Shown one piece after another: positions 1 through 12,358 of a DNA stretch of 62,879 nucleotides (position 1 is the first letter of the stretch; every line of letters starts with the position of its first letter). The notes beneath the pieces are model-generated. The model worked only from the letters and a program-made list of their open reading frames with translations. It had not been told where the DNA came from and made no database searches. This DNA comes from Halocafeteria seosinensis (taxonomy: Eukaryota > Sar > Bigyra > Bicosoecida). Both the position numbers and the translations under genes were made by a program. The stretch lies in contig LVLI01000152.1 of assembly GCA_001687465.1 (NCBI GenBank), positions 1 through 62,879 on the forward strand. The letters are read 5' to 3'.

Positions 1-1148
1 AACAGTTCATATTCTTCATTCTTTAACTCTTCAAAGCGTTCATTGCGGATCTGCTCCGATTGACAAAAGGGGCAAGGTGTATTACCAGTAACCAGACAGA
101 ACAGGGTGCATCCAAGTGACCATATATCCGCTTTTTCGCCCGAGTAATTCCCGTCTGGAATTTCAGGTGCCCTGAATAGGCGAGTTCCACATCTTGTTTG
201 TAGAGCTGACATCCCGAAAGAGGCGAAGCCGAAGTCTGCCAATAACACTGTCGATAAGTCATTTCCGACCAAGATATTATTGGGTTTAATGTCTCTATGG
301 GCAACCCCTTGTTCGTGGCAAAATAGGACGGCCTGGGCTATCTGCTTGAAGAAATACCTCGCAAAGGGCTCGTCAAATGGTCCCGAGTACTGCATAAACT
401 GCAAAATCTCTCCGTATTGCAAAAACTCCATAGGAATAGCTACAACGTTCTGTGTTCGATTCATGAAGGGTGGAACCAAAATAGTCAGCTACTCCCTGAT
501 TTACCATGTTGATATGCGTGTAGGATTTTCCACGTCACTTACATATTTCTCGTTCGGGTTTTTCTTTCTAGGAAATGGCTCGTTGACGAGAGGAATACCC
601 ATTCTCAAGATATAAGGATGATGGGGAAGTTCCCCCGCAATTTTTGCTTCTCGCGTAAGACGCTCGAGCTTCTGCAAACATACAGCATCCAATTTCTCAA
701 TACCGTAGAGTGGCATGGTACCAACCGTACCTGCTGGTTCCCGTCCAGTTTGATGATTTTCATTGCAATCAAGACATTGAGTTTAGAGTCGTACGCCGGA
801 TATACTTTACCTGTATGTCATATCTATCGGCGCGTAGATGGACTCCCGTGCCTTCATTCAGCTGACATACCTTGCCCTCCTCTCCCGATGCGATCCCCAC
901 TGCAGCCACATCCACACACCACACATACCCGAGCTCCATTCTTCCCACTGCGTGCATACACGCAAGACTTACATAGCGTAGCGTCCCGCGGGACCGAATA
1001 CCCTCGAACTGAAGCGGTGCGTAGGGAATACAGGACCTGCCGCTCCTCCTTGTGGCTGTGTATATCCCTCGGGGATACCTCCTGACGGCGTCGATCCGCC
1101 GTAGGGATCCGACGTTCCCGAGCGTGTGGTTTCATGGTACGACGCCAT
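1..1148 (-). CDS. Ser/Thr protein kinase, 5' part (paralogue 1)
   Basis: Partial gene running off the left edge. Exons, read right to left: 973-1148, 871-899, 731-810, 543-671 and 1-449; phases join cleanly. The start MASYHETT matches the MASC start of the neighbouring paralogue. The 29-nt mini-exon carries the glycine loop (RIGRGGQGKVY). The next exon has the ATP-binding lysine (IAMKII). The window-edge exon has the catalytic HRDIKPNN, the DFG motif (LADFGFAS) and RAPEI. The N-terminal 60 residues are Gly/Pro/Ser-rich and look disordered. The missing C-terminal part lies outside the window, so completeness cannot be judged. Substrate is unknown. The last exon is almost identical to that of the next gene, whereas the upstream exons differ strongly. 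Confidence 0.85.
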
Positions 1149-1661
1149 CTCAAAGGCGGCAGTCCCGTATACATCAGGATCTTTTCATTGCGCTGAACAA
1201 CAATAATCAAAAGTGAAGGGGTAGTATGGTAGCATTGAAGTGTCTGGCGAGCAGAAATTTCTCAACTCAAGCTGTGTAGCAGCAGCTAACTCGTGGCTAT
1301 ATTATACATACCCAATACGAGTGGGCATTCGGCGGTGATTTATTCACTACTTCTTTGTGTTGTCATTAAATACGAAGGTGACCGCTGAAGCCTCGTGGTG
1401 CGGGGAACTAGAGTTCCACTGCCAGGATTCCACTCTTTCGAAGTGATTTCGCAAACTGTGGTCACTCACAAACACCAACCGCACAGGCAAGTTTGTTCTA
1501 CGATATACCTTCTAATTATCTTAATTATGGTTTTCGCGAACATTTTGATCTTAAAAGCAACCAACAGCATCCTCATCAATTCCTTCCATGTTTTATGGCC
1601 GGAAGTGAAAGCGGTGCACGCCATCGGAGAGTAGAAGCAGAGATCTGAGCTTTCGTGTGAT
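1149..1661. other. Intergenic, between the kinase paralogues
   Basis: About 510 nt between the start of kinase 1 and the stop of kinase 2, both minus strand. Only short unsupported frames are present; the promoter of kinase 1 should lie here. I see no repeat or RNA gene. Confidence 0.5.
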
Positions 1662-3429
1662 TTATACCTCAATGGGGGGTTCTTTCTTATTCCTCTCATC
1701 GAGGAATTTTTCGAATTTGGCATATAAGTCGTAAAACACCACTGCTTCTCCAGCACCTCTCTCAACTGCTAGCGAGCTGGTGTCCTTATGGACCTTCACT
1801 ATAAACTCGACGTCGCGGATGATCTCTTTGAATTTGACCTGATTACCTTTCACTGTCTTCTTTGGTTCCGTATGCATACTTCGGAACCACTCTAGCACAG
1901 TGGTTTCCACATCTCCTGTCAAATTGGGTTTGCACAACAACGAAGACTTCAAAGGAGCATTCCCCGTCTTGTCCTTGATGTTGACGGCATCGAGTTGATC
2001 AGTAAGCTCCTTATCGTTTGAGCTCGCTGCCAGCAGACCACGGTGTACAGTTTCTGGATGAGCCATTTGTTTAGCTTTTGATTGCGCTCGTTCCTTGACT
2101 TGCACAATACTTTCTAGTCTCCTTGCCATATGCTCTCGGACGTACTCAGGAGTAGGATCTCCGTATGTCGTCAACCATTCACATTCTGCAATTTCTTTCA
2201 TGCTGTAACGCTTTGCCGGATCCACTTTGAGCATATTTTCTATCAAATCCTGGAAGTAGGTCGTCACAGTGGTGTACTGACTGTGCCATTCCCAAAACAG
2301 TTCATATTCTTCATTCTTTAACTCTTCAAAGCGTTCATTGCGGATCTGCTCCGATTGATCAAAGGGGCAAGGTGTATTACCAGTGACCAGAAAGAACAGG
2401 GTGCATCCAAGTGACCATATATCCGCTTTTTCGCCCGAGTAATTCCCGTCTGGAATTTCAGGTGCCCTGAATAGGCGAGTTCCACATCTTGTTTGTAGAG
2501 CTGACATCCCGAAAGAGGCGAAGCCGAAGTCTGCCAATAACACTGTCGATAAGTCATTTCCGACCAAGATATTATTGGGTTTAATGTCTCTATGAGCAAC
2601 CCCTTCCTTGTGGCAAACTATGACCGCTTCAACTAACTGCCTGAAGAAATACCTCGCAAACGGCTCATCAAATGGTCCCGAGTACTGCATGAACTGCAAG
2701 ATCTCTCCGTATTGCAAAAACTCCATAGGAATAGCTACAACGTTCTGCGTTCGATTCATGAAGAGAAGGAGAACAATAGCCAGTCACTTGCTGTTTTTGA
2801 GTGTTGGTGTGGATATATGGTTCTGGTTGCCCACGGCACTCACATAAGTCTCTGTCGGATAGTTCTTCCTAGGAAATGGCACATCGATCAGAGGGGTACC
2901 CATCGACACGATATGGGGGTGATGAGGGATTTTCATTGCAATCATTACTTCTTGTCTGAGATGCTCCATCCTCTGTAAACGCGCAACACTCAATGAAGCA
3001 ATGGTGTACAATATATTACACCCACCGTGGTAGTCTGCAGACACATACCTGGGCCGATCCCTCGATACCATCTACGCGGATAATTTTCATCGCGATGGCC
3101 TCATTTCTTTGGGAATCAGTTGCCGCGTATACTTTGCCTGTGTCATTTCAAAATGTAAGGGGAGTCTTCTCCCCTTTTTTGGATTCCATTCCACATACCC
3201 TGTGCTCCTTGACCAATCCGACGTCCGCTGCACCATTCGCGTCTGGTTGGTGTGCGTATAAGTACGAGCAGAAAGAAAGCCCCACTTACATCTCATATTG
3301 TCGTCCACTGGGACCAATCACCCTCACACCATCTCGCCTTCGCTGCTGAGCAGCGACTTCCACTGGCCTGAAGTCGTCTCCTTGTTCATCTGAGGTCCCC
3401 AAGAGCTCTACATCTCCGCACGACGCCAT
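1662..3429 (-). CDS. Ser/Thr protein kinase (paralogue 2, complete)
   Basis: Five exons: 3290-3429, 3199-3242, 3049-3137, 2844-2972 and 1662-2744, giving 494 residues. Glycine loop RIGQGAQGKVY is split across the 44-nt mini-exon. The VAIK-type lysine is in AIAMKII, the catalytic loop is HRDIKPNN, the metal-binding motif is DFG, and the APE motif is RAPEI. Kinase subdomains fill roughly residues 50-320. The C-terminal 170 residues are charged and end in a segment (about 430-485) resembling the KA1-type regulatory domain of AMPK/CAMK relatives; that is an inference from pattern only. Start at 3429 was chosen because MAS is shared with paralogue 1; an in-frame ATG at 3480 is also possible. Likely a cytosolic regulatory kinase; substrate unknown. 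Confidence 0.88.
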
Positions 3430-4008
3430 TTCACCCTCGCACCGCTGTATAAAACGTTCACTTCCGGCATTGGACAACAATACTCACACGTGGGAAGTGA
3501 AATGAACTAGGTATCGCTGGGCCAAGGGCTTGTGAAGCGCGCCGCACAGCTCGAAGAGAAATTTCTCCAATGGCATCCGACGGTATGGGTGTGTATAGAG
3601 TGCATACATGCATATGCAGTGGTCTTGCATTTATTTCGTTGCATGTCATTAACCAAGAGGGGTTCTAAGAGAGAAACAATGGGCATACATGTATGAACTG
3701 GAATTCCAGCCTCATGGGAAGCCAGGATGAAGAGACTACTACCGTTTTGGTGTCTCACGGTTTAGTGAAGACATACGATGTACAGTTGACGCGTGCTCTC
3801 AAGTATTTACTGAGAAAAAGCCTGCCTACGGAGACCTACGCAAACATCGAACACAGGCATCACCTCCAGAGATACCAACGACAAAACATGGAAGAATGAA
3901 CAATACAAGCAAGATAACTATTGCGGTATGTTAATGCTTGTCCATGATCCAAGAGCGTAGAAAGTGCGGAGTCAATACAGCATCTAGGTAGGAAGACGAA
4001 GCGCAACA
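3430..4008. other. Intergenic
   Basis: About 580 nt between kinase 2 and the stop of the FAM135-like gene. Short frames only; no conserved protein, repeat or RNA gene recognised. Confidence 0.5.
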
Positions 4009-7000
4009 CTATTCATACATCATTTTTCCAATCATGACTGCAAGCCATTGGGCTGCTTTCTCATTTTCGCAGTATTGGAGATGTGCCTCTCGTCCCAACA
4101 CTGAATTCATAGACACACGGTTAGATAATTCAAACGAAGCGACAAATCGGCACACACGACGCATATCTACACCGTGCCAGAAGCCTTCAAGCATACGGGC
4201 AATATTTTCGCATCGACCGGGGCTTCCGATACTAAGCTCGGGAAGGCACGCCAGGCAACTGTAAAACGGTGAATACTTGTCTTGTTCTGAGCCGACGAGC
4301 CATACGTGCTCAAAATGTCGAAGCAGGCAACCCTCAGACCCGTTCCAATACCCTTCTTTCTTAAGGGCTTCCATGCAGTTACTCTCTGCGTCTGGAGTAA
4401 TTACTTTCCTGTCGCCACTATGCAAGTTAAACGGATTCAAGAACGAAGTTTGGTCCTCCTCTAGCGGTGGAGGCGGCGAACCATTAGTCTTTTGACCACT
4501 TGCCGAGATGGACGAAGACGATGACGTCTGGCTCCTCGCTGATGGGGATACAAGTCTCCCAGTGGACTTTCTTATCTTCCACTCTGGTTGAGCTTGAGCC
4601 GGGTAGGAGTTATCCGACACAGAATCATCTATAACTTCTTCCTCCTCTTCGCTACTTTCATCATCACTAAACGCTTCAGGTGCCGTGGACGACAATCGAG
4701 AAAGAACATTCAAATATACGTTATCTACCTGGACTTGACTGTTGCTACTCTTTCCGGGCGGGCGCTGATGCCTCGGTAGCTTCCCTCTCGTTTTGCTTTT
4801 CTTTTTTCTGGCACTTCTTGAGCGAACATACGTGCCGAGAAAGTGTAGTGCATCATCCCACATATGCGGATGTCCTGCAACAGTATTATATTTCAAGTAC
4901 TGGATGCACATGTGGACGACACCTAGCACTAGCTGTTCGTGGTGATCATGGTATACAATGGCTTCCTCGTCGTTGTCTTCACTCAAGCTGTGTTTCGCCC
5001 ACCCTCTTGTTTCTCGTTCTTCTTCCATCATGCGGCTGATTGCATCTTGCATTATGTTGATGTTGTCAGCAACACGCGGAGAAATACTAGCCTTGATTGA
5101 AGAGCTCCAACCGACACACATGGCATAAAGTAATGAGTTGCTTATACGATTATCATCCTGTAAAGACAACTCATCCATGACTTTACTTCTTCCCAGTTTT
5201 CTCATCAAATATACTCCAGTATCGAACAATGCAGATGTATCATGAGTCACACCCAAATGCGGGCTAGCAATAGTGACTAGCGAATGAAAATGAGACACAT
5301 ATTGCATCAACGCTGGATGTCGAAGCCCGAGACGTACAATCAAACCCCTGGATCACAGTAGAAGGAAGCTTCGTAAATAAGATGCTCCAAGCAATACCAT
5401 AAAGCGAACACGTACCCTAAACTAAAACCAACGAAACACAAACGTCTGAGGTTGTATCCTTGATCAACAACGCGTGAGCAGATGAATTCATCTACTTCCT
5501 TTGCAAAGCGCACAGAAGTTGTCAGTAGTGATTCTGATGAAGCATCTCCCTGGTTGCTCTTTGGAGAACAAGTTAGTAGCCGAACGGGTGGAAACTCTGC
5601 TTCCAACGCCGCTTGGTACTCTGAGGGTGAGCGATACTGCCCGACACTAGTGAATCCACCCTGCTCGAATTTTACCCCACTTGCGTGAGTGCCGAAGAAA
5701 GCTCGTGATGAAGTGCCCGCTGGGGCAAAATGTGCACTTTTATGCCCGTACATATAATATGCTTTGATAAACGCTCGCAAAATTCGCAAATCTGTTACGC
5801 TTCCTTGAAGTCCGTGCTGGAATACTATCACGTCCACAAGGTTCTCGGTTCCCTTGTACGAACAGTGCCTTTCGCTTTCAGGTAGGTCGGAATTATAATA
5901 AGGATCCTCGTCTGTCTCGTTCGGGTCTCCTAGAGGGGGCTCTTCGTAATGGTGGAAGTTGCACAACCATTTAGGGGCAATATCCTCCTCGTCCGGTGCT
6001 ACAACGTTGCAATCGATATAGCTTCCTTCTTTCTTAAAATACGGGGAGGTTTGTTCATCATTCTCTAGACATCCCAGATCCCATTCTCGTGCACTATAGC
6101 TTATAGGATTGCGTCTGTCCGCAACCTTACTGGTACTATCAGGCCCCCACAGGGACACACCAAGCGGGACAACATGAGATGGATCAGTCTCAGTTGGGGT
6201 TATTGATGGCAACAGGTAACTTTGCATTTGGAGACCCTCAGTTGCAACTTTCCTCGCATCCGCTCGTCGCATGCGATCAGAGTACCCATTCTGCAGAGAA
6301 TTTCTAACAAGAACTAAAGCAGATCGGCTAAGATTCTTCTGGGACTTGTCAAGTTTGTCAGACTGGTATAAGGCAGCCAACTTGAGAACCGTTTGGAGCA
6401 TATATGCCGCTGCCAACGATGTTTCATGTTGCAGGGGGCCACCAAAAGGGGGATCAAAGCCTTCGCTATATTCGAATTCGCAAAGTAGTGTTCGGGTATC
6501 GCGGTTTTTCTGTGGGGTGCAGCGACAGAGCAGACGCTTCAAGCGTTCGTTGACAACTTCCATGGGAGTCGCTGAATCCCGAAATTCAGTTACGTACACA
6601 CTCGGCGGGGGAACGTGCCCAACCCATTGGTTCGACTTCTTAGCATGGCCACATAATCTCTTCTTCAAAGAGCGCCACCAAATGGACGTTAAAATAGGTA
6701 GAAAGCATCTGCCAACTTTCGGCACCAGCTGAACTAGCTCTATCCACACGTCAAAAATGTGGTTGGCCAAATGGTGAACTTCGGCAGATAGCGCCCGTAG
6801 AATGCTGCGTCGAGTAACTAAAGTGTTTGAGCAACGTCTTGAAAAACTTCGGATTCTACCCGGCGTAGAGGGATACACGCCGAAGCCATCATGAAGGGTA
6901 AGAGGGCTGTGACAACAAGTTGGTTGGAACGCCGGCTGTAGGGCTTCATCCTTCACTTCGTTTCCTGAAGGGCCGTACCAACTTTGAGGGATGCTCTCCA

Positions 7001-8756
7001 TCATGTCCTTGCGAAAGCTAGATGACACATGTGTGAAGTTGGAAAGCGAATTAGCCGGATATCGGTGAAAGAGGTAGTGGATGGCCATCAGGACCTCTTC
7101 CGTTAGGTCCTTTTGATTAGGTTTCCGCATATGCCTCGCCTTGCGGTACATTTCAGCGAGCTTGTGGATCACCTTCAACTCCACTAGTTGATGAAACAAT
7201 GGTCCAACAAACCGGTTGTGTAGATCATTAAGAATGTCCCCATGTTGCTGGGGAAACAGATTGATAGAATCACAAGGATGATCGCCTGACGGCTCCGTTA
7301 AAATGGGACTCTTGATATTTGTCAGCGCCGCATGCGCTACACAGGTGACAGAGCACAAGTAATTCATTCCGAACAGAAGAGGGACCGCTTGATGCCACGA
7401 ACCAGCACCAGACGCCAAACCAGCCACTTGTATGATTCGAGTAGAAACAAGTGAAAACCGGGACTTCCGAATTATCTTAAAGTCGCCGTCTGGATGTAAG
7501 TATTCCTGCCGAACCTCCGATGCGGTTGTTGTTTTCGCCTCGTCTTCTCTCACGTTTTGCGCTTCGGCATCTGCGTATAACAGTCGAAGGACTATTTCGA
7601 CAGGCTGCAACCTCAGTCGCCACAACGGTGCATCCACTCTAAATGTTGCCCCCTCGTTCAATAAGAAGCTTTCATCATTGTACCTGCAGAGGGTAAAAAT
7701 TTATATCGGTCATGTGATAGCTCTTCAAGGCTGCGATCACGACGCTTACCTAATATGTACTATGCGACTTCTGTACCTAGTTCCGTCATTCATGATTCTT
7801 CCATCGGGAGCGATTACATCAGAGTTCGCAATCTGTGACAATTGTACAAGGACCAGGGAGGACATCCAAGCTCAGTATCCGTATAGCAGCATATCAACGC
7901 AACGTACCAGACCACTCCCGGGAGCTACCGACATGCACCTGTGGGGCGCACTGAAACTCGAGTAGCACGTGCCCTCGATAGCCGGAAGACTAGTGTTGCT
8001 CTGTCTAATTTCGGCAGATGGTCCCAGCCCAAGGTAGGGGTAGAACTCGTCGTCGACCCCGATAGCGATGGTCGACCCAAGCTGACTCGCAGCTGCCGGA
8101 AACCGACGGGAGAATACATGCTTATCATCCTCCTTCCCTTTCACCGTCGCATTACTTCTATTTGATGCTGAGTCCTCCACTTTGGCTGGTGGGCTGCGTT
8201 GAGGAGCTTTGTGAGGAGGGTAAGGAGTAATTGAAGGTGGAGTCGCAGGAGCGCGAACTTCAGCGGAGAGCGTTCTCTCTCGTTGACTACCATTCTGTGC
8301 ATCCTTTCTACTGGCGTCTCCGGTGGCAGCGATAGGTTTGAGCGACGACTCGACTCCTTGACTAGCTGTGCTGGAGTTGCGTTCGCCCGACGGAACTGCG
8401 CCAGACCATGCCTGAACGGATCGAGACCTCTGACGGCGGTAGGGGGCCTCCTCTCCTCGAGATGAGTTTGGATCAGCTTGTCCTTCATGCCGAGGCGTAA
8501 AACCTCCTCTTGCCGCGGAAGAGGAGGACTTTGATGATGAAGAGTGCCGAGTTGAGGCTCTTGGAGCTTCACGAAAGTAGTTCGCATTCTGTTCGGCCGT
8601 CCATTGTGGGAGTCTGACAGTCACCTCGACCCGATAGAGACCTTTCTTGAGCAGTTCTAGATTGAAAAACTCATCCAAATGAACTAAAACTTCGGCTGTT
8701 CCCCATGTGCAACCAGTTTCGGCCTCGAATTGTGAAGAAGCCCGGGAAGCAGCCAT
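4009..8756 (-). CDS. FAM135-like putative serine esterase
   Basis: Four exons: 7908-8756, 7750-7832, 5416-7683 and 4009-5347, giving 1512 residues, close to human FAM135A in length. The N-terminus (about 20-50, EVLVHLDEFFNLELLKKG) matches the FAM135/DUF3657 start, followed by a Ser/Arg-rich disordered stretch to about 240. The C-terminal third is an alpha/beta-hydrolase of the DUF676 type: oxyanion-region VFQHGLQGS near 933, nucleophile elbow GFSLGG with Ser near 1065 (the intron falls inside this motif), then IASPHLGV, an acidic/basic disordered insertion, and a late SEQDKYSPFYS that probably supplies the Asp, with a His close to the end (REAHLQ). Expected activity is ester hydrolysis, possibly on lipids; the family's substrate is not established. 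The triad looks intact. Confidence 0.88.
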
Positions 8757-9833
8757 TCCTTTCCTCCTGTTTCGAGCACCTTCACTTGACCATACCTAGT
8801 GATTGGAGTTCGAACAAGTGGTATTTAGTGTATATTTCACAATCCATCCGGTAAATAAGGTTTAGAACCGTGAATAAGCATCATAAAAACTGTTTTCCTT
8901 TTGTTTCTTCAAAAAGTATCAGAAATGATTGTCCGGTTGGAAATCTCCAGATTCTTTACTTGTTCGCAAGTTGCGCAATTGCGAACCTGGCCCCGGAAAT
9001 CACCACATGGAGCGCTGGTAGTTTCATAAAATTAAGACGCAAAAAATCCTAAATAGAGCGGCAGAAATTTTTTATCCCGAGCACGCTTGAATGGATCATC
9101 CCATAAACGGTGATTCCCCAAGCGATTCCTATGTTCAGCGCCAGCTAAGCGAACAGCGAATCCTGTCTGTCTTCCTACTCACAACAGCTACCCATATGGG
9201 AAGAGTAGAAATAGAGGAGATGGGGCTGCGTAGAGTTTTATTGTTCCAATACTTTCGTTCTCTTTGAGCCGACACAAATCTGGTGCGCTATAAACGAGCT
9301 AGTAGTGTATTATTTAACAGTGTGTGCCGCTGATAGGTTTGACCGATCCCCTTATACAATTGCTATCTTTTCTTTGCTCCATGCAACGCACACGTAAATG
9401 CAGCTCCAGAAGTTGCTTAGAAAACTTATGACGACAGATTCGGTCGAAATGCTACAAGCAATAACCCTCATGAAGATTAGACTTCTTCCGTTGGGCGCAA
9501 TAGTAATACAAGTAAACATTGCTGGCCCCTATGGTTCTCTCAACGACTCTTCTTCGAAGCTTTACTCGGGAATAAGCCATTAGTTCGGGTATTCAGTTGG
9601 CTACCTTGCTCATTCAACCGCCGCTTATACGTACGCGTCTCAGAGACTCATACACACGTGCCACACATCTCGTTTCCATAGACTCTTGCACAGCGGTCTC
9701 GACACTGTTCCGAGACATCATGGACTAAGTGGTCTCCAGCTGGTTGGAACAGCAGTAGCTAAGGCATTATATCAATTACCATAGACGTATGGCTTATGGC
9801 CCACCGGCAGATGCTGATTGGTTTCAGCATGTT
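8757..9833. other. Intergenic
   Basis: About 1.08 kb between the start of the FAM135-like gene and the stop of the next minus-strand gene. Frames of about 60 codons exist on the plus strand but have no splice context or recognisable motif. Nothing else seen. Confidence 0.5.
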
Positions 9834-11608
9834 TCAGCGACGTTTCCCTTTCCAATGTTTAATTGATATTAGTGTCTGTTCGTATGAGTTCTTCGGTAAA
9901 GGCGCTCTAGATAGTTTAGACGGAAAAGAGGGCCGATCATTATCCCAATAAGTTAGATACGGAGACTTCACCCTAGAAGAGCTAGTAATCGGAGAAACGC
10001 TGCCGAGGGTTCTTTGGTCATTTTGTTTGTACCTTTCTAACAAAGAATCGGCTACGCTTTTCCCACTCATGTTCGAACTTGCGGAGGAGTCGGCTTCGGG
10101 ATTAAAAGCAGTACTCGGACGTTCTTCGTACTCATCCCTTTCATCTAAATTGGGAACGGGGTACTGTTCATTGAGAACTTGACTAAGACTAGGCCAATGC
10201 TCTTTGCCCTCTCCAATTGGGCTTAATGGGTTGTTGTAGTAGTGCTGGAATTCATAGGATCGCTTGGCCTTGGGCCATTTTTCGGTCCTTTTCACAACAG
10301 ATGGAGCACGCCCAGTTGTTCCGCAAGCGCCCCTCCCATTTCTTATTGGTGTATGATAACGATGTAATTTTGTAGATAAGGTTTCTACATATTCCTCTGA
10401 GCATTCTGGAATACACCGAATACGCGTTCAACTCCATGTAGTCAACGATGATTAAGAAAGTCCCACTTACCAACCGCAGTCGGGCTTCCACTATTGGAAG
10501 CAGAAGCAGTCGGATTATTTGCCCTGGAGTTACCACGACTTCGAAGCATGGTTCGTCGAAGCTCTTTCCTATCATTCATTTTTCTGGAAACGAAATTATC
10601 CATGGCTTTAGCAGCAGACAATACCTTAGGGGCAGTCTGCCTTTGCGCGGTCATTGCTCGGTAGCCGCTAGGATCTATCGGGATATTGCCACTTGTCGAT
10701 GTCGACTGTAACGAAGGAAGCGTTACGCTGGGGCTACAGTTTCCCTCTGCAAAGTGTTCGTGCGAAGCATTTTGAACCATGGTTCTTGACACACTTGGAC
10801 ACTCCTCGGCAGGCCTTGTCGAATGCTGACTCTCACCCTCCAAAGAAAAAGTGACTGACAGGTTCGCTGTCGGCGATCCTCTACCTCTATCTTTGCTCTT
10901 GGATTGAATGCTCTCGGAGTTGACGAAAATAACTGACAGATTTGCTGCAGTAGCGTTACAATGCGAATCGAGAGACGGCTCTTCTTGATCGCTCTCTGTC
11001 TCCGGTGGCTCTTCTGCCTGTTGTTCTGCACGTGGTTCTGATTGATCATTGGTTTCCGATGCGATATTTGCGAAGGGAAAGTTATCTAACCAGGCGGTAT
11101 CCGCACTCTCACTAAACCCACTTTCATTTTGGGTTTTCAAATTAGATCGTTTGTGCTTTCTCCCCGGTACACTGACTTTCTCAGATTCAAACGGTGCTTT
11201 GAACGTGTCGTCCGAATTCATGCACCAGCTCTTTGGGATTCTGTTGTATTCCTTGATCGGTCTGCCTCCTAACCAAAGAGGTAAACCGGGACTTATTTGC
11301 ACTTTTCTGATAACCCTCAGTGTGTCCGATTTCCATTTCTCTGAAGCCTTCATGTAGTCTTCTTTCGAATCAGCGATCAGCTTCTTAATTTGCGCTGCAC
11401 TAAGTGGCCGGCGACGTGATCGTAGCTCTTCTACAACACGGACAGAAACAGTATTGTCGTACACCGCTTGTTTGGATGTATCTCGAATATACTCGGGAGA
11501 CTCCATTTGTGTGGAGAGATTCCACAATGACTGCGTGGCTGCGTAGATGGGGGACTGATTGCGTTTGCTGCTCCGCAAAGGAGAAGCAAAAGAGGCCTGG
11601 TCAGCCAT
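9834..11608 (-). CDS. Unrecognised basic, Ser-rich protein
   Basis: Two exons, 10471-11608 and 9834-10405, joined by a 65-nt GT-AG intron in phase; 569 residues. I do not recognise it. Visible features: no signal peptide or membrane span; a compact N-terminal 150 residues with predicted helices (AAQIKKLIADSKEDYMKAS) and a Trp/Pro-containing segment (LPLWLGGRPIKEYNRIPKSW) that looks like the conserved core; a long Ser/Gln/Glu-rich middle, probably disordered; and a basic C-terminus ending in KGKRR. A nuclear or cytoskeletal scaffold is possible but unsupported. The start ATG at 11608 opens a single long frame with no in-frame upstream alternative. Confidence 0.7.
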
Positions 11609-12358
11609 GGTACCAGTTGAGAGTTCTATAACGACTCTTTCAGGGATAAACTATCCTACTGTTTATGTTCTAATTTCGAGACAAAAGGCATGCCTCATGG
11701 CATCCGCTATCTAGTTTTACCATCAAGGGATTTACCGACTGTCCTACCAGTCTATGGTTGCCTACTCGCTCTCTAGGAAATGGCACCCATACAACCTGCT
11801 AATAATTACAACATGAGTTCGATCCGAGAATACGCTATTCAACACCTTTCTTGTGGAGCATGTGTTCATTGCGTATGGAACTCCGGCAAGACGAAAACTC
11901 CGGTCTCGTCCTGGCTGTGGGCGCCAAGTCGAACAAGGCTGGTTGATATACAGTGCCATGGTTTCTTGCAACTTTCATGTGTGTATTTTACTGTCCTACA
12001 TGGCTATGTGCCTGTACTAGTATATTGTGGTCACTTGCCCACATTTGGTCCAAGGTACCAAGCCAGTCTTTATCCCCCCACTGAGCCGAACGACAGCATC
12101 TTCGTGTCTAACACGTTCCATACGTGCATACATCAGGTGCCATTGATCATTTCTTCACTTCATTCTTCATTGCACTGATATACTACTGACCACATACTGA
12201 CCACAAAAGAAGCTGCGCACATCTGCGGTTATCCAAGTGAAACAATTGTTTGCTGTGTGTTCCCCCCAAGCGCAAGTTCCAGAAGATTTCAAGGGTTGTT
12301 ATACACCGCAACAGGGCACCCCGAGGTAGCAGGTGTAGTAAATTCCTAGAGTATAGAT
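11609..12358. other. Divergent intergenic region
   Basis: About 750 nt between two divergent starts, the Ser-rich protein (minus) and 2-oxoadipate dehydrogenase (plus). It must hold both promoters. No TATA-like motif at a convincing distance, repeat or RNA gene was identified. Confidence 0.45.

Noticed and set aside
32-304. Short minus-strand ORFs starting MPIETLN and MLIETLN
   Set aside because: Out-of-frame shadows of the kinase core exons, present in both kinase copies because the exons are near-identical.
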